The position numbers and the translations under genes were made by a program. The notes under the pieces were generated by a model. The model searched no databases, had not been told where the DNA came from, and saw nothing but the letters and a program-made list of their open reading frames with translations. Shown in pieces: positions 16,872-25,411 of a DNA stretch of 64,000 nucleotides (positions are counted from its first letter, which is position 1; each line of letters begins with the position of its first letter). Source of the stretch: Alphaproteobacteria bacterium (lineage in GTDB: Bacteria > Pseudomonadota > Alphaproteobacteria > UBA9655); assembly GCA_019752515.1 (NCBI GenBank), contig JAIEMB010000012.1, forward strand, positions 1 through 64,000, read 5' to 3'.

Positions 16872-17902
16872 AAAGTTCCCTGCTCTTTGTGAAAGCGAAT
16901 TTGGAGGTGAAGTTTAGCTTGAGTGATTAGTTCTTCAATAACATCATGGGTAGCTTGTTCACGGGTAACCATTCCAACGCTTTGACCTGCCATGATTGAT
17001 CCTCGTTCTGTGTCGCCCTCTATTACAGCGCGTCTTAAGGCTCCCGCCCAGAAGTGTTCAATTTGAAGTTGAGCTTCTTTAGAATCCATTTTTTGGGAAT
17101 CAACTTTCTCAATAAGTTCTTTTTGATAGGCTAGAAAGTCCTTTGAGGCTTGGTTTGAAAGGGCACGTACAGGAATTACGGGAAAGCGAGGGTCAAGCTG
17201 GGGAGAGATCATTGCATCGCGAGCTTGAGCATTAATAAAGGCTTTTTTAAATTCAGGGTGAGCAACACATTCTGTAGCACACACAAAGCGCGTACCGAGT
17301 TGACAACCTGCTGCACCCATTTCAAGGTAAGAAACAATGGCTTCTCCTCGGCCAATTCCTCCTGCTACAAAAATAGGAATTTGAGTAATGTGAGGGAGTA
17401 TTTCTTGAGCTAAAACACTTGTAGAAACAGGACCAATGTGACCTCCAGCCTCCATGCCTTCGATGATAAGTGCATCAACGCCAAGTTTAAGGAGTTTTTT
17501 TGCAAGCACGAGAGCTGGTGCAAAACAAATAACTTTGAGTCCCTTGTCCTTAAGCTTCGATATGGCTTGAGCTGGAGGGAGACCACCAGCAAGAACAACA
17601 TGAGTGGCTTTTTCTTCCACGCATACATCAATCAGCTCTAAAAGTCGTGGATGGAGAGTAATAAGGTTCACTCCAAAAGGATTTTGTGTCAAGGCCTGTG
17701 TTTCTCGAATCTCAGTGCGCAACAGCTCGGGAGACATAGCGCCTGAAGCTAGCACACCAAAGCCTCCTGCATTTGAGATAGCTGAAACAAGATTTCTTTC
17801 AGATACCCAAGTCATTGCACCGCCTAAGATAGCATAACGGACGCCTAAAAAGTTTTTTCCGCGCATCCAGAGTTCATCCAAGCGTTTGGTTGCCAATTTC
17901 AT
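16865..17902 (-). CDS. Nitronate monooxygenase family flavoprotein
   Basis: 345 residues with an FMN-binding TIM barrel. Recognisable parts are the N-terminal AILGGAMTWVSERNLVSAIS, the phosphate-binding EGMEAGGHIGP and FVAGGIGRGEAI, and QLGTRFVCATEC. The family includes nitronate monooxygenases and FabK-type enoyl-ACP reductases; in the window's absence of other fatty-acid genes the substrate stays open. It overlaps lysC by 4 bases (ATGA) and ptsP by 7 bases, so it is co-translated with them. Confidence 0.8.
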   Translation of the reverse strand: MKLATKRLDELWMRGKNFLGVRYAILGGAMTWVSERNLVSAISNAGGFGVLASGAMSPELLRTEIRETQALTQNPFGVNLITLHPRLLELIDVCVEEKATHVVLAGGLPPAQAISKLKDKGLKVICFAPALVLAKKLLKLGVDALIIEGMEAGGHIGPVSTSVLAQEILPHITQIPIFVAGGIGRGEAIVSYLEMGAAGCQLGTRFVCATECVAHPEFKKAFINAQARDAMISPQLDPRFPVIPVRALSNQASKDFLAYQKELIEKVDSQKMDSKEAQLQIEHFWAGALRRAVIEGDTERGSIMAGQSVGMVTREQATHDVIEELITQAKLHLQIRFHKEQGTLC

Positions 17903-19131
17903 TTAGGACCCTCGATATCTAGTTGGTAGACAGTGTGTAATCGTGCAATGGCGCGTTCAGCGGCATGTGCAGTGATCAATACACTTAGTTTAATATCTGA
18001 AGCGTTTACAGCATGCACTTCTATTTCTTCCTCTCGTAGGGTACGAAATAATTCATGAGAAGGACTGTACTCTGTTTGGAGGCCTGGTCCAATCACAGAG
18101 ATCTTTGCTACCTCAGAATCACTTAACAAATCGTGAAAATTAAAGATATTTTTTGTCTTTTGTAAAGTTACAATTGTGCGTTCCTTCTCAGAGGCTAAAA
18201 TTGTAAAGGAAAGATTTAAATATTTTCCGCATTTAGAGAGATTTTGATGAACCATATCGATGGTGATTTGATGGGATTCTAAAAAAGCTATAATATTTTC
18301 AACTTGAGCATTATTTTGGGGAAGAGCACATATAGTCAATTTGACTTCATTTAATGTATGAGCAAGTCCGCGAATTTTTTTTACTGAATTTTTAAGCTCA
18401 TTTTCTGCGATTATGAGAGTTCCTGGAGCTTCAGAGAGGCTTGAGAGGACTCTTAAAGGCACTCTATGCTTCATTGCAAGCTCAACCGAATCCTTCTGAA
18501 GAACGTTAGCTCCTTGGGTTGCAAGCTCTAGCATTTCTTGGTATGCAATGTAGTCAAGTTTTTCGGCTGAGGTAACATATCGAGGATCGGCAGTATAGAC
18601 GCCTTCAACATCGGTAAAAATATCGCATCGTTTTGCATTCAGAGCCGCAGCTAAGGCAACAGCTGTTGTGTCTGATCCTCCACGTCCTAAAGTTGTTATA
18701 CGCCCATCTGAGCTAAGACCTTGAAAACCAGCGACGATAGCAACTCTTCCTTTCTGGAGATCTTGTGTAAGATTTTCTATGTTTATATGTTCTATCTTGG
18801 CGCAAGTATGATGGGATGAAGTATAAATGGGGATCTGCCAACCAAGCCAAGATCGTGCGGAAACATTCATATTTTGAAGGGCTACAGCCAATAGTCCTGC
18901 CGTGATTTGTTCTCCTGAAGCGAGAACGACGTCGTATTCAGCACGGTCATAAGTTGTTGACAAATTTCTTACATGACCAATAAGAGAATTTGTCGTGCCA
19001 GCCATGGCCGAAACAACAACTACAACAGCATAGCCTGACTCAACTTCTGTTTTTACCCGTAAAGCAACTTTTTTTATGAGATCAGTTGTGGCAATTGATG
19101 TACCACCGTATTTTTGAACAATGCAATCCAT
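17899..19131 (-). CDS. lysC: Aspartate kinase
   Basis: 410 residues. The kinase domain begins with VQKYGGTSIATTDLI and has LGRGGSDTTAVALAAALNA and the substrate motif FTDVEGVYTADPR. Two C-terminal ACT domains follow (residues about 265-410), which usually bind lysine or threonine for feedback control. It makes aspartyl phosphate for lysine/diaminopimelate, threonine and methionine synthesis, matching dapB at 32.2 kb. It is the first gene of the lysC-ptsP operon and divergent from ubiG, an order typical of alphaproteobacteria. Confidence 0.93.
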   Translation of the reverse strand: MDCIVQKYGGTSIATTDLIKKVALRVKTEVESGYAVVVVVSAMAGTTNSLIGHVRNLSTTYDRAEYDVVLASGEQITAGLLAVALQNMNVSARSWLGWQIPIYTSSHHTCAKIEHINIENLTQDLQKGRVAIVAGFQGLSSDGRITTLGRGGSDTTAVALAAALNAKRCDIFTDVEGVYTADPRYVTSAEKLDYIAYQEMLELATQGANVLQKDSVELAMKHRVPLRVLSSLSEAPGTLIIAENELKNSVKKIRGLAHTLNEVKLTICALPQNNAQVENIIAFLESHQITIDMVHQNLSKCGKYLNLSFTILASEKERTIVTLQKTKNIFNFHDLLSDSEVAKISVIGPGLQTEYSPSHELFRTLREEEIEVHAVNASDIKLSVLITAHAAERAIARLHTVYQLDIEGPK

Positions 19132-19205
19132 AATTCCATTAAGAAGTATTCAACTCCCTGGTTCTATACCTTGTTTTGAATGGAACGGCAAGGTATAGAG
19201 GTAAT

Positions 19206-19940
19206 ATGAAACTTAATACGAAAAATCAAATTGAAATAAATCATTTTAGAAACTTAAGTTCCACATGGTGGAATGAGGCCGGTCCATTTCGTATTTTGCA
19301 TGCTATTAACCCTTTAAGGTTAACTTTTATTAAAGAAAAGATAGGCGTTCAATTTCGAATTCCAGAGAATGCAATAAAGCCTTTTAAGGATCTGCGCATT
19401 TTGGACGTTGGCTGTGGGGGTGGTCTCCTATGTGAGCCATTGGCGCGTTTAGGGGCGGATGTTACGGGGATTGACCCAGTTTTTGAAAATATTGTTGTGG
19501 CTAAAGAGCACGCCCATGAAATGGGGCTTTCAATTACCTATTTCCCTTGCGCCATAGAAGATTTGACTGAAGATATTCCTCTCTTTGATGTTATTATCGC
19601 ATCAGAAATTATAGAGCACGTGGATGAGCCGAATGAATTCTTAAAATCATGTGTGGAGCATTTGAGTGAAAGGGGAGGAATGGTTGTTACAACCCTTAAC
19701 AAAACTCTGAAATCCTATTTTTTTGGGGTTTTTGTTGCCGAGTATATTTTAAAATGGGCTCCTCAAGGAACTCATAGGTGGAATAAATTTATTCCACCTG
19801 ATGAATTATCTCAGAAACTTTCAATTTTAGGCCTTTCAAACCAGGATATTACCGGGCTTGGTTTTTCACCTTTGTTGAGAGAGTGGTCTTTGGTTCCTAG
19901 CACCGATATTAATTACTTTTTGTGGGCTTCTCGTTCTTGA
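19206..19940 (+). CDS. ubiG: Ubiquinone biosynthesis O-methyltransferase UbiG
   Basis: 244 residues from the ATG with AGAGG about nine bases upstream; the longer frame from 19176 would start inside the promoter region shared with lysC. It has the N-terminal EINHFRNLSSTWWNEAGPF signature of UbiG, the SAM-binding ILDVGCGGGLLCEPLARLGA motif and the family's TTLNKTLKSY segment. It does two O-methylations in ubiquinone synthesis at the inner membrane. It implies a respiratory chain, in line with the pnt genes at the right end. Confidence 0.93.
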   Translation: MKLNTKNQIEINHFRNLSSTWWNEAGPFRILHAINPLRLTFIKEKIGVQFRIPENAIKPFKDLRILDVGCGGGLLCEPLARLGADVTGIDPVFENIVVAKEHAHEMGLSITYFPCAIEDLTEDIPLFDVIIASEIIEHVDEPNEFLKSCVEHLSERGGMVVTTLNKTLKSYFFGVFVAEYILKWAPQGTHRWNKFIPPDELSQKLSILGLSNQDITGLGFSPLLREWSLVPSTDINYFLWASRS

Positions 19941-19987
19941 AAAACAATGTTATCCCTTTATTATTCCATTAAAATTACTTTTTTTCT

Positions 19988-21892
19988 TTATCGTGCGCCC
20001 CTGCGAACAAGTTTTTGGGGAGCAGAAGGTTGAATTTCATTGTATATAAATCCACAGTCAATAAGAAATTTACGCAACGAGCTAATACGACCTCCATCAA
20101 GCTCTCCATTGTCCTTATCATGAAGGTGAATTGACGTACGGTAGCGACCTATCTTATCAGTAAAGGAAAAGCCTATACGAGAACCTTCCATACTTTTATC
20201 AATTTTTACACCTAGGTTTTCTAAAAGGTTATTCACAAGCCCAAATCGTATATTTTTTAGATAGCACAAGGGAGTGGTCATAAAATTCAAAAAGGACGAT
20301 TCTAATTTTTCAGGAACCGCATGGGATAATCGTTTTAAGGAACTTTTCTCTTTATACCTTTGCAACCTTATAGCTAGACCTGTTGTTGCTTCCTGTGTTT
20401 GTTCTAAAAGTTCTGGATGATGAGTAAGCAAAGATGAAAGTCTTAATGCTTTTTGGAAGATTCCAAAATTATCATCATTTGACTGAGTTTCCTTAATAAT
20501 ATCTGCAAGCCAGGCCTTTACAAATACTTCATCCGAATCACGTTGATCGTTTTCAACAACCACAGGATCAGAAGAACTTGAGGGGATATTTTGCAATGGC
20601 AAGGAGAAATGCTGGCTTTCTGAAAAGCTATGATCAAGAGAATGGGATGAACAGGAAGCTCCAGTATCTGTTGGCAGGACGGGATCGCGGACAAGCTCTC
20701 CTTTTTGTTCCCCTATATCTAGTTTGTCTAAATCGTTCTTGGTAGTTTCAGTTGAACTTGAAGCTTCCATCCCTGGTGAAGGGGTAAGATCAGAAATAAT
20801 CGCGTCTGGCTTCTTTGCTAGCGTTGTTTGATTATGCCTCGTAGGTTGAGGTCTCGTCAATTTCCCTTTTTTTCTTTTAGATGGAGTGTTCTTTTTTTTC
20901 GGAACTCCTATGGGATGGGGAAGCCCTAAGGTTTTAGATAGAACTATTTGAGCTCTCATTTCTAAGCATTGATCAAGAAGATACTTACTTTTTTCTCTTT
21001 CTTCATCTGATAAGATGTAGCGCGTTTGAGCATCTGAAAATTCAATATTTAAAGGATTATAAGCAAACTCTTGGACAGAATCGAGATGGTTCTGGTTCTT
21101 TCCTAATTGTTCAAAATCGATAAGAAGCTCTCCTGAATTAGCAATGTCAATAGGTTTGTCATGAACGAACATGAGATTAATATTCGTCTTTAATAAGTTT
21201 GATAAACTCCTTTTGATGGAATCTAAATGGCGCTTAAGAGCGTTTTTATAGCCTTCAGGTAAGCTAATTTTTTCTATATCAAGCTGATTTATTCGGTGAG
21301 TAATGTTAAGGGCTTGCTTTTTTTGTTCAAAAGTCCAGTCATATTTATGTAGGTATACAGCATACCAGTCAAGTTTGGCTTTTGCAGATCTAATACCGAG
21401 TGTTTTATGTTTTTCCATTTTTAAAAAAGAAGAGGCAGTTTCATGTTTTTTCGCGAAGTACTTAGGGTAAAAATTAACAGCTTCGATGCATTGTTGAAGA
21501 TCTGTCGAATAAGCTGAATGCCTAAGTAAACGGGCTTTTTCATTATATAAATTCTTTATAAGAGGGAGCTGCTTACAGTAGAGCAGAAAGGATCGGGCTC
21601 TAATATTTTCTTCGTCTTCACTAGAAAGGCCAGTTTGCACTTGTAGGCCACGAGTATATTGCTCAGAAAACCTAAATAAAAATAAAGCTTTTTCGAATTG
21701 ATCTTCGCTTACATTTGCTTCGCCGAAATAGTCTTCATAGTCCTTTTCTTTTAAAGATTCTATTTTTGTCTTTAAGTGTTGTAATGTTTTGAGATTGTCC
21801 TCAAAATCCTGTTTAAAGTTTTCACCGATACTTGCATAGCAAAATGATAAAGAAGCAAAAAAAATGACCAAACTTTTAACAAAACATTTCAT
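19988..21892 (-). CDS. Secreted 634-residue protein with a C-terminal HicA-like domain
   Basis: A signal peptide (MKCFVKSLVIFFASLSFCYA) is followed by a helical region to about residue 330, then a long disordered stretch (residues 330-450) with a basic PKKKNTPSKRKKGK segment and a Ser/Thr/Pro-rich part, and a second helical region. Residues 548-616 match the HicA toxin pattern: IRFGLVNNLLENLGVKI, EGSRIGFSF, a basic turn, IHLHDKDNGEL with histidines 589 and 591, and ISSLRKFLIDCGF. HicA toxins are small cytoplasmic mRNA interferases; here the fold would be the end of an exported protein. No antitoxin HicB is adjacent. The effector role is inference. Confidence 0.7.
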   Translation of the reverse strand: MKCFVKSLVIFFASLSFCYASIGENFKQDFEDNLKTLQHLKTKIESLKEKDYEDYFGEANVSEDQFEKALFLFRFSEQYTRGLQVQTGLSSEDEENIRARSFLLYCKQLPLIKNLYNEKARLLRHSAYSTDLQQCIEAVNFYPKYFAKKHETASSFLKMEKHKTLGIRSAKAKLDWYAVYLHKYDWTFEQKKQALNITHRINQLDIEKISLPEGYKNALKRHLDSIKRSLSNLLKTNINLMFVHDKPIDIANSGELLIDFEQLGKNQNHLDSVQEFAYNPLNIEFSDAQTRYILSDEEREKSKYLLDQCLEMRAQIVLSKTLGLPHPIGVPKKKNTPSKRKKGKLTRPQPTRHNQTTLAKKPDAIISDLTPSPGMEASSSTETTKNDLDKLDIGEQKGELVRDPVLPTDTGASCSSHSLDHSFSESQHFSLPLQNIPSSSSDPVVVENDQRDSDEVFVKAWLADIIKETQSNDDNFGIFQKALRLSSLLTHHPELLEQTQEATTGLAIRLQRYKEKSSLKRLSHAVPEKLESSFLNFMTTPLCYLKNIRFGLVNNLLENLGVKIDKSMEGSRIGFSFTDKIGRYRTSIHLHDKDNGELDGGRISSLRKFLIDCGFIYNEIQPSAPQKLVRRGAR

Positions 21893-22139
21893 AGTAATCA
21901 GCTCCTAAAAAAGGATCTTTTAAATAACAAAAACATCATATACAATAATGAATTATTTTGTATAAAAATAACTATGCTATTTAAGATGTATAAATTTAAT
22001 ATAGTTAAATTAAATTAAATTTCAAGGTTGAAAAATTATTAAATTCGGATCTCTGACATGTTCCACATAGGTTTACTCTGTAAGATTGTATAAATCTACA
22101 ATTTATGGTTTAATAGAAAATAATATAAGGAGGTGTTTC

Positions 22140-22343
22140 ATGCGCACGTTGCTATTGCTCATCATAGGATTTTGTCTTCCTGCATTTGCTCAAGACACAT
22201 CAACTCCTTCGATAGAGAAGAAAGCTACAGTGGAATCTTCCCAGAAAAAGACTAAAGCAGACTCTGGAAAAGAAGACATTGTAGAGTCCACAACTCTTTG
22301 TGATCCTAGAGAAGAAACAAGAATGCCTGAAACTTTTAATTAG
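22140..22343 (+). CDS. Small secreted Lys/Glu/Thr-rich protein
   Basis: 67 residues from the ATG at 22140, which has a consensus AAGGAGGTG ribosome site; the longer frame from 22086 lacks one. A signal peptide MRTLLLLIIGFCLPAFAQ is followed by a low-complexity charged mature part with one cysteine. No family is recognised. It is divergent from the HicA-like gene, with a 247-bp AT-rich intergenic region between, and 15 bases upstream of the next gene, so the two form an operon. Confidence 0.6.
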   Translation: MRTLLLLIIGFCLPAFAQDTSTPSIEKKATVESSQKKTKADSGKEDIVESTTLCDPREETRMPETFN

Positions 22344-22358
22344 CTGAGGATCACTTTT

Positions 22359-22652
22359 ATGGCTATCGTCGATGACAATAACCTTCTTACAGAGAATGAG
22401 CGAGAGGCCTATTATCGACTCTTAAAATTACAGGGTTATGAACCCATTCATTTTCTGTTAGAAATTACAGAAGACCAAGCTCCCGTAGACATGAATGATC
22501 TGACTTATGTGATCATCGTTCGAGCGAAAGCAACCCACTTGAAACATGACATTTCGAAAATTTATATCAGTCGTGCAGGTTCTGGTACATGGATTGATGA
22601 ATTTGAAAATGATCTAAAAAGCGGGTATTTTATAGGTGAAAATAATAGCTAA
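22359..22652 (+). CDS. 97-residue hypothetical protein
   Basis: A soluble protein without signal peptide. It has a helix ([20 protein letters not shown]) followed by what looks like a beta-rich part ([37 protein letters not shown]). No family is recognised. It follows the small secreted gene after 15 bases, and its stop overlaps the convergent nrdR gene by 4 bases. Its position divergent from the secreted HicA-like gene makes it worth testing as a partner, but nothing in its sequence resembles HicB. Confidence 0.6.
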   Translation: MAIVDDNNLLTENEREAYYRLLKLQGYEPIHFLLEITEDQAPVDMNDLTYVIIVRAKATHLKHDISKIYISRAGSGTWIDEFENDLKSGYFIGENNS

Positions 22653-23104
22653 CTACTATTGTCCAATTTACCAATTAATTTTTCAAAATCCTGTGCTTCG
22701 TGGAAATCTCTATATATAGAGGCAAATCGAACGTATGCAACAGGATCAAGCTCTAGAAGAGCAGTCATAATAAGCTCTCCTATGGCAGGGGAGGGGATTT
22801 CTGTTTCTCCACTTGCTTCAAACTGTCGAACAATACCTGAGATTACCCGTTCAATGCGTTCATCATCGACGGGACGTTTATGAAGGGCAAGCCTCAGAGA
22901 TTTTGTAAGTTTTTCGCGGTCAAAATTCTCAATTCGCCCATCTTTTTTCTTAACTAAAAGCTCTCGCAAGTGAACCCGCTCAACGGTCGTAAAACGCGAG
23001 AGGCAATCGGGACATTGCCTTCGCCTTCGAACAGAGCTTGCGTCCTCGCTAGGGCGAGTATCCTTAACAGCTGTATCTTCATGATTGCAGAAGGGGCAAC
23101 GCAT
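22649..23104 (-). CDS. nrdR: Transcriptional repressor NrdR
   Basis: 151 residues. The zinc ribbon is complete ([20 protein letters not shown] with C3 and C6, then [15 protein letters not shown] with two more cysteines). An ATP-cone follows with [15 protein letters not shown]. It represses ribonucleotide reductase genes in response to dATP/ATP. It is 6 bases downstream of glyA, the usual order in many alphaproteobacteria. Confidence 0.95.
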   Translation of the reverse strand: MRCPFCNHEDTAVKDTRPSEDASSVRRRRQCPDCLSRFTTVERVHLRELLVKKKDGRIENFDREKLTKSLRLALHKRPVDDERIERVISGIVRQFEASGETEIPSPAIGELIMTALLELDPVAYVRFASIYRDFHEAQDFEKLIGKLDNSS

Positions 23105-23110
23105 AAGTAA

Positions 23111-24367
23111 TTATTTATAAATAGGAAAACGTTGACACAGATCTCTCACCTTTGAACAAACCTGGGCTTCAATGGATGTATCACCTTCAAGCACATCTGC
23201 AATCCAGTTTCCTATTGTAATAAATTCTTTTTCCTCAAATCCTCTACTTGTTCCCACAGGTGTTCCTAAACGAATTCCAGAAGTTTGAGAGGGAGGAAGG
23301 GGGTCAAAAGGAATAGCATTTTTATTGCAAGTAAGCCCGGCTCTTTCAAGCTTCTTTTCAGCTTCATCTCCTGTTATGCCAAAAGGAGTTAAATTTACCA
23401 AAAGTAAGTGACAATCTGTTCCTCTTGTGATGATTGCAAGCCCACGTTCGACGAGAGTTTTTGAAAGAACCTGAGCATTTTTAATGACTGCCTTGGCATA
23501 CGCTTTAAAACTTGGTTGAAGAGCCTCCTGAAAAGCCACTGCTTTTGCTGCAATAACATGCATGAGGGGACCGCCCTGAAGACCAGGGAAAATAGCACTG
23601 TTAATTTTTTTCCCTATTTCAAGATCGTTACTTAATATCATTCCTCCGCGAGGGCCACGTAAAGTCTTATGTGTTGTTGTTGTAACAACATGGGCATAGG
23701 GAAGGGGAGATGGAAAGACTCCTCCTGCAACAAGACCAGCAAAGTGGGCCATATCAACCATGAGAAGGGCACCAATTTCATCCGCAATCTCACGAAATTG
23801 CTCAAAGTCAATTGTGCGTGGATAGGCCGAACCTCCTGCGATAATGAGTTTTGGCTGGTAGGTAAGAGCTTGTGCTCGAACATCTTCATAGTCAATAAGA
23901 TGGGTTTCCAGGTTTACACCATAACTTACAACATTGAACCATTTGCCTGATAAATTTGGCTTCGCACCATGGGTAAGGTGGCCTCCTGCAGCTAGTGACA
24001 TCCCTAAAATGGTGTCTCCTGGATTTAGGAAGGCAAGGAAAATGGCCTGATTAGCTTGAGATCCTGAATGAGGCTGAACATTAGCATAGCCACAGTTAAA
24101 GAGAGAACAAGCTCGATCGATAGCAAGCTGTTCAGCTTGATCAACCCATGTGCAGCCGCCATAATACCGTTTGCCTGGGTAACCTTCGGCATATTTGTTT
24201 GTCAGGATAGATCCTTGAGCTTCAAGAACGGCACGAGAAACAAGGTTCTCTGAAGCGATTAATTCGATTTGGTTTTGTTGCCTCTGTAGCTCGCCCTCAA
24301 TGGTTGAAAAGAGAAGAGGATCAGCTTCAGCAAGAATCTCGGTAAAAGATTTTTCCATGTTAACCAT
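23111..24367 (-). CDS. glyA: Serine hydroxymethyltransferase
   Basis: 418 residues from ATG 24367 ([11 protein letters not shown]); ATG 24358 is equally possible and ATG 24385 has a weaker case. It shows [34 protein letters not shown] and the PLP-lysine site [15 protein letters not shown]. It converts serine and tetrahydrofolate to glycine and methylene-tetrahydrofolate. It heads a glyA-nrdR operon and is divergent from the 2TM gene, whose start is about 90 bases away. Confidence 0.95.
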   Translation of the reverse strand: MVNMEKSFTEILAEADPLLFSTIEGELQRQQNQIELIASENLVSRAVLEAQGSILTNKYAEGYPGKRYYGGCTWVDQAEQLAIDRACSLFNCGYANVQPHSGSQANQAIFLAFLNPGDTILGMSLAAGGHLTHGAKPNLSGKWFNVVSYGVNLETHLIDYEDVRAQALTYQPKLIIAGGSAYPRTIDFEQFREIADEIGALLMVDMAHFAGLVAGGVFPSPLPYAHVVTTTTHKTLRGPRGGMILSNDLEIGKKINSAIFPGLQGGPLMHVIAAKAVAFQEALQPSFKAYAKAVIKNAQVLSKTLVERGLAIITRGTDCHLLLVNLTPFGITGDEAEKKLERAGLTCNKNAIPFDPLPPSQTSGIRLGTPVGTSRGFEEKEFITIGNWIADVLEGDTSIEAQVCSKVRDLCQRFPIYK

Positions 24368-24453
24368 TCTGTAAGTGATCTCCATTATGATGATCTTAGG
24401 GTATTTTTTGAACCCTAACAGATACGAATTCAAGAATCTAGAGGAGTTGTCAT

Positions 24454-24777
24454 ATGCTAAGTGAAGAAGAAGTCCGGAAAAAAGTAAGAGCATTGCGGAG
24501 GCTCTATATCGATACCACAACTTTTGTTGTGATGAATATAGCCCTCATCCTTATTTGGCTTACCTTTGATAGTAGCAGTATTTTTTGGCCTAAATATGTC
24601 ATATTAATCTCTGCAATTGCTTTAATATTTAGGGCCTATCGAATGAACATTTTTCCTCTTTTCTGTAATCGTATTCCCTTTCTAACAAAAGAATGGGAAG
24701 ATAAAAAAGTCAAAGAAATGATGGGGCATCATGATGTTCAAAAAAAGGTTACTTTAGCTCGAGATAAAAAGAGATAG
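24454..24777 (+). CDS. 2TM-domain membrane protein
   Basis: 107 residues with a GAGGAG ribosome site. An N-terminal charged helix ([20 protein letters not shown]) precedes two hydrophobic segments ([14 protein letters not shown] and [12 protein letters not shown]), then a charged cytoplasmic end. This fits the 2TM domain family (PF13239), found alone or fused to histidine kinases. The function is not known. Confidence 0.65.
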   Translation: MLSEEEVRKKVRALRRLYIDTTTFVVMNIALILIWLTFDSSSIFWPKYVILISAIALIFRAYRMNIFPLFCNRIPFLTKEWEDKKVKEMMGHHDVQKKVTLARDKKR

Positions 24778-24871
24778 AACTCTTGCATAATTATTATCAT
24801 ATTTAGACTGGCTTGCAACTTATGCATATATAGCTTATTTTTGAATAAATTCTTTTAGGAAAGATAAACCT

Positions 24872-25138
24872 ATGAAAAAAACATTATTGCTTTCTACAAT
24901 CGCTACTGCTTTTTCCTTAGCCCTGTCAGATACCTGTCAAGCAAGTGATATGGAAATGGAAAAGTGTAAAATTAATGATTCAACGGGAAAAAGCCTTATT
25001 AAAGAAGGCATGGCCGACTGTGCAAGTGAAGCGGGAAATTCTTGTGCAGGGGCGAACAAGAAAGGTGATCATACCGCTTGGATTTATCTTCCTAAAGGTG
25101 TTTGCGGAAAAATTGAGGGTTGCACTTCCGTTAAGTAG
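24872..25138 (+). CDS. Bufferin-like (DUF2282) secreted Cys peptide
   Basis: 88 residues with a signal peptide (MKKTLLLSTIATAFSLALS, cleavage probably after A24). The mature part has the spacing of BufA1/DUF2282 precursors: EKC (C32), GMADCASEAGNSCAGANKK (C50, C58), then WIYLPKGVCGKIEGC (C78, C84). In known bufferins such cysteines are modified by a DUF692 (BufB) enzyme with a BufC partner and bind copper in the periplasm. Neither partner gene is adjacent. It stands alone with an AGGA ribosome site. Bases 25139-25411 downstream show no gene. Confidence 0.75.
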   Translation: MKKTLLLSTIATAFSLALSDTCQASDMEMEKCKINDSTGKSLIKEGMADCASEAGNSCAGANKKGDHTAWIYLPKGVCGKIEGCTSVK

Positions 25139-25411
25139 CACCACTTGTTTTTTAGAGAAGAAAAAAAGTCTATTTCCTCTTATTGCTAATGAAGCCAGCG
25201 TTCAATGTCTTTTTTCAATCCTAAAGGATTACCCGGTAGTAAAAACGGCCCCCAAAAGTTGGTGGGCGATTTATATAAATATATAAATCGAATTAAATTG
25301 ACATGAGGGTTGTATTTCGTCATTATGGCTCCAATATTAAGGAAGAAAATACTCATTTTTATTTTATAGAACGAGTTTTTATTCTTTAACTTCAAATAAG
25401 AGCGTGTGATT

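Noticed and set aside
16865-17902. FabK-type enoyl-ACP reductase as a firm call
   Set aside because: The barrel is shared with nitronate monooxygenases, and the context (lysC, ptsP) does not support a fatty-acid role; left as family-level assignment.
24368-24453. Glycine riboswitch upstream of glyA
   Set aside because: The gap between glyA and the divergent gene is under 90 bases and shows none of the paired glycine-aptamer structure.
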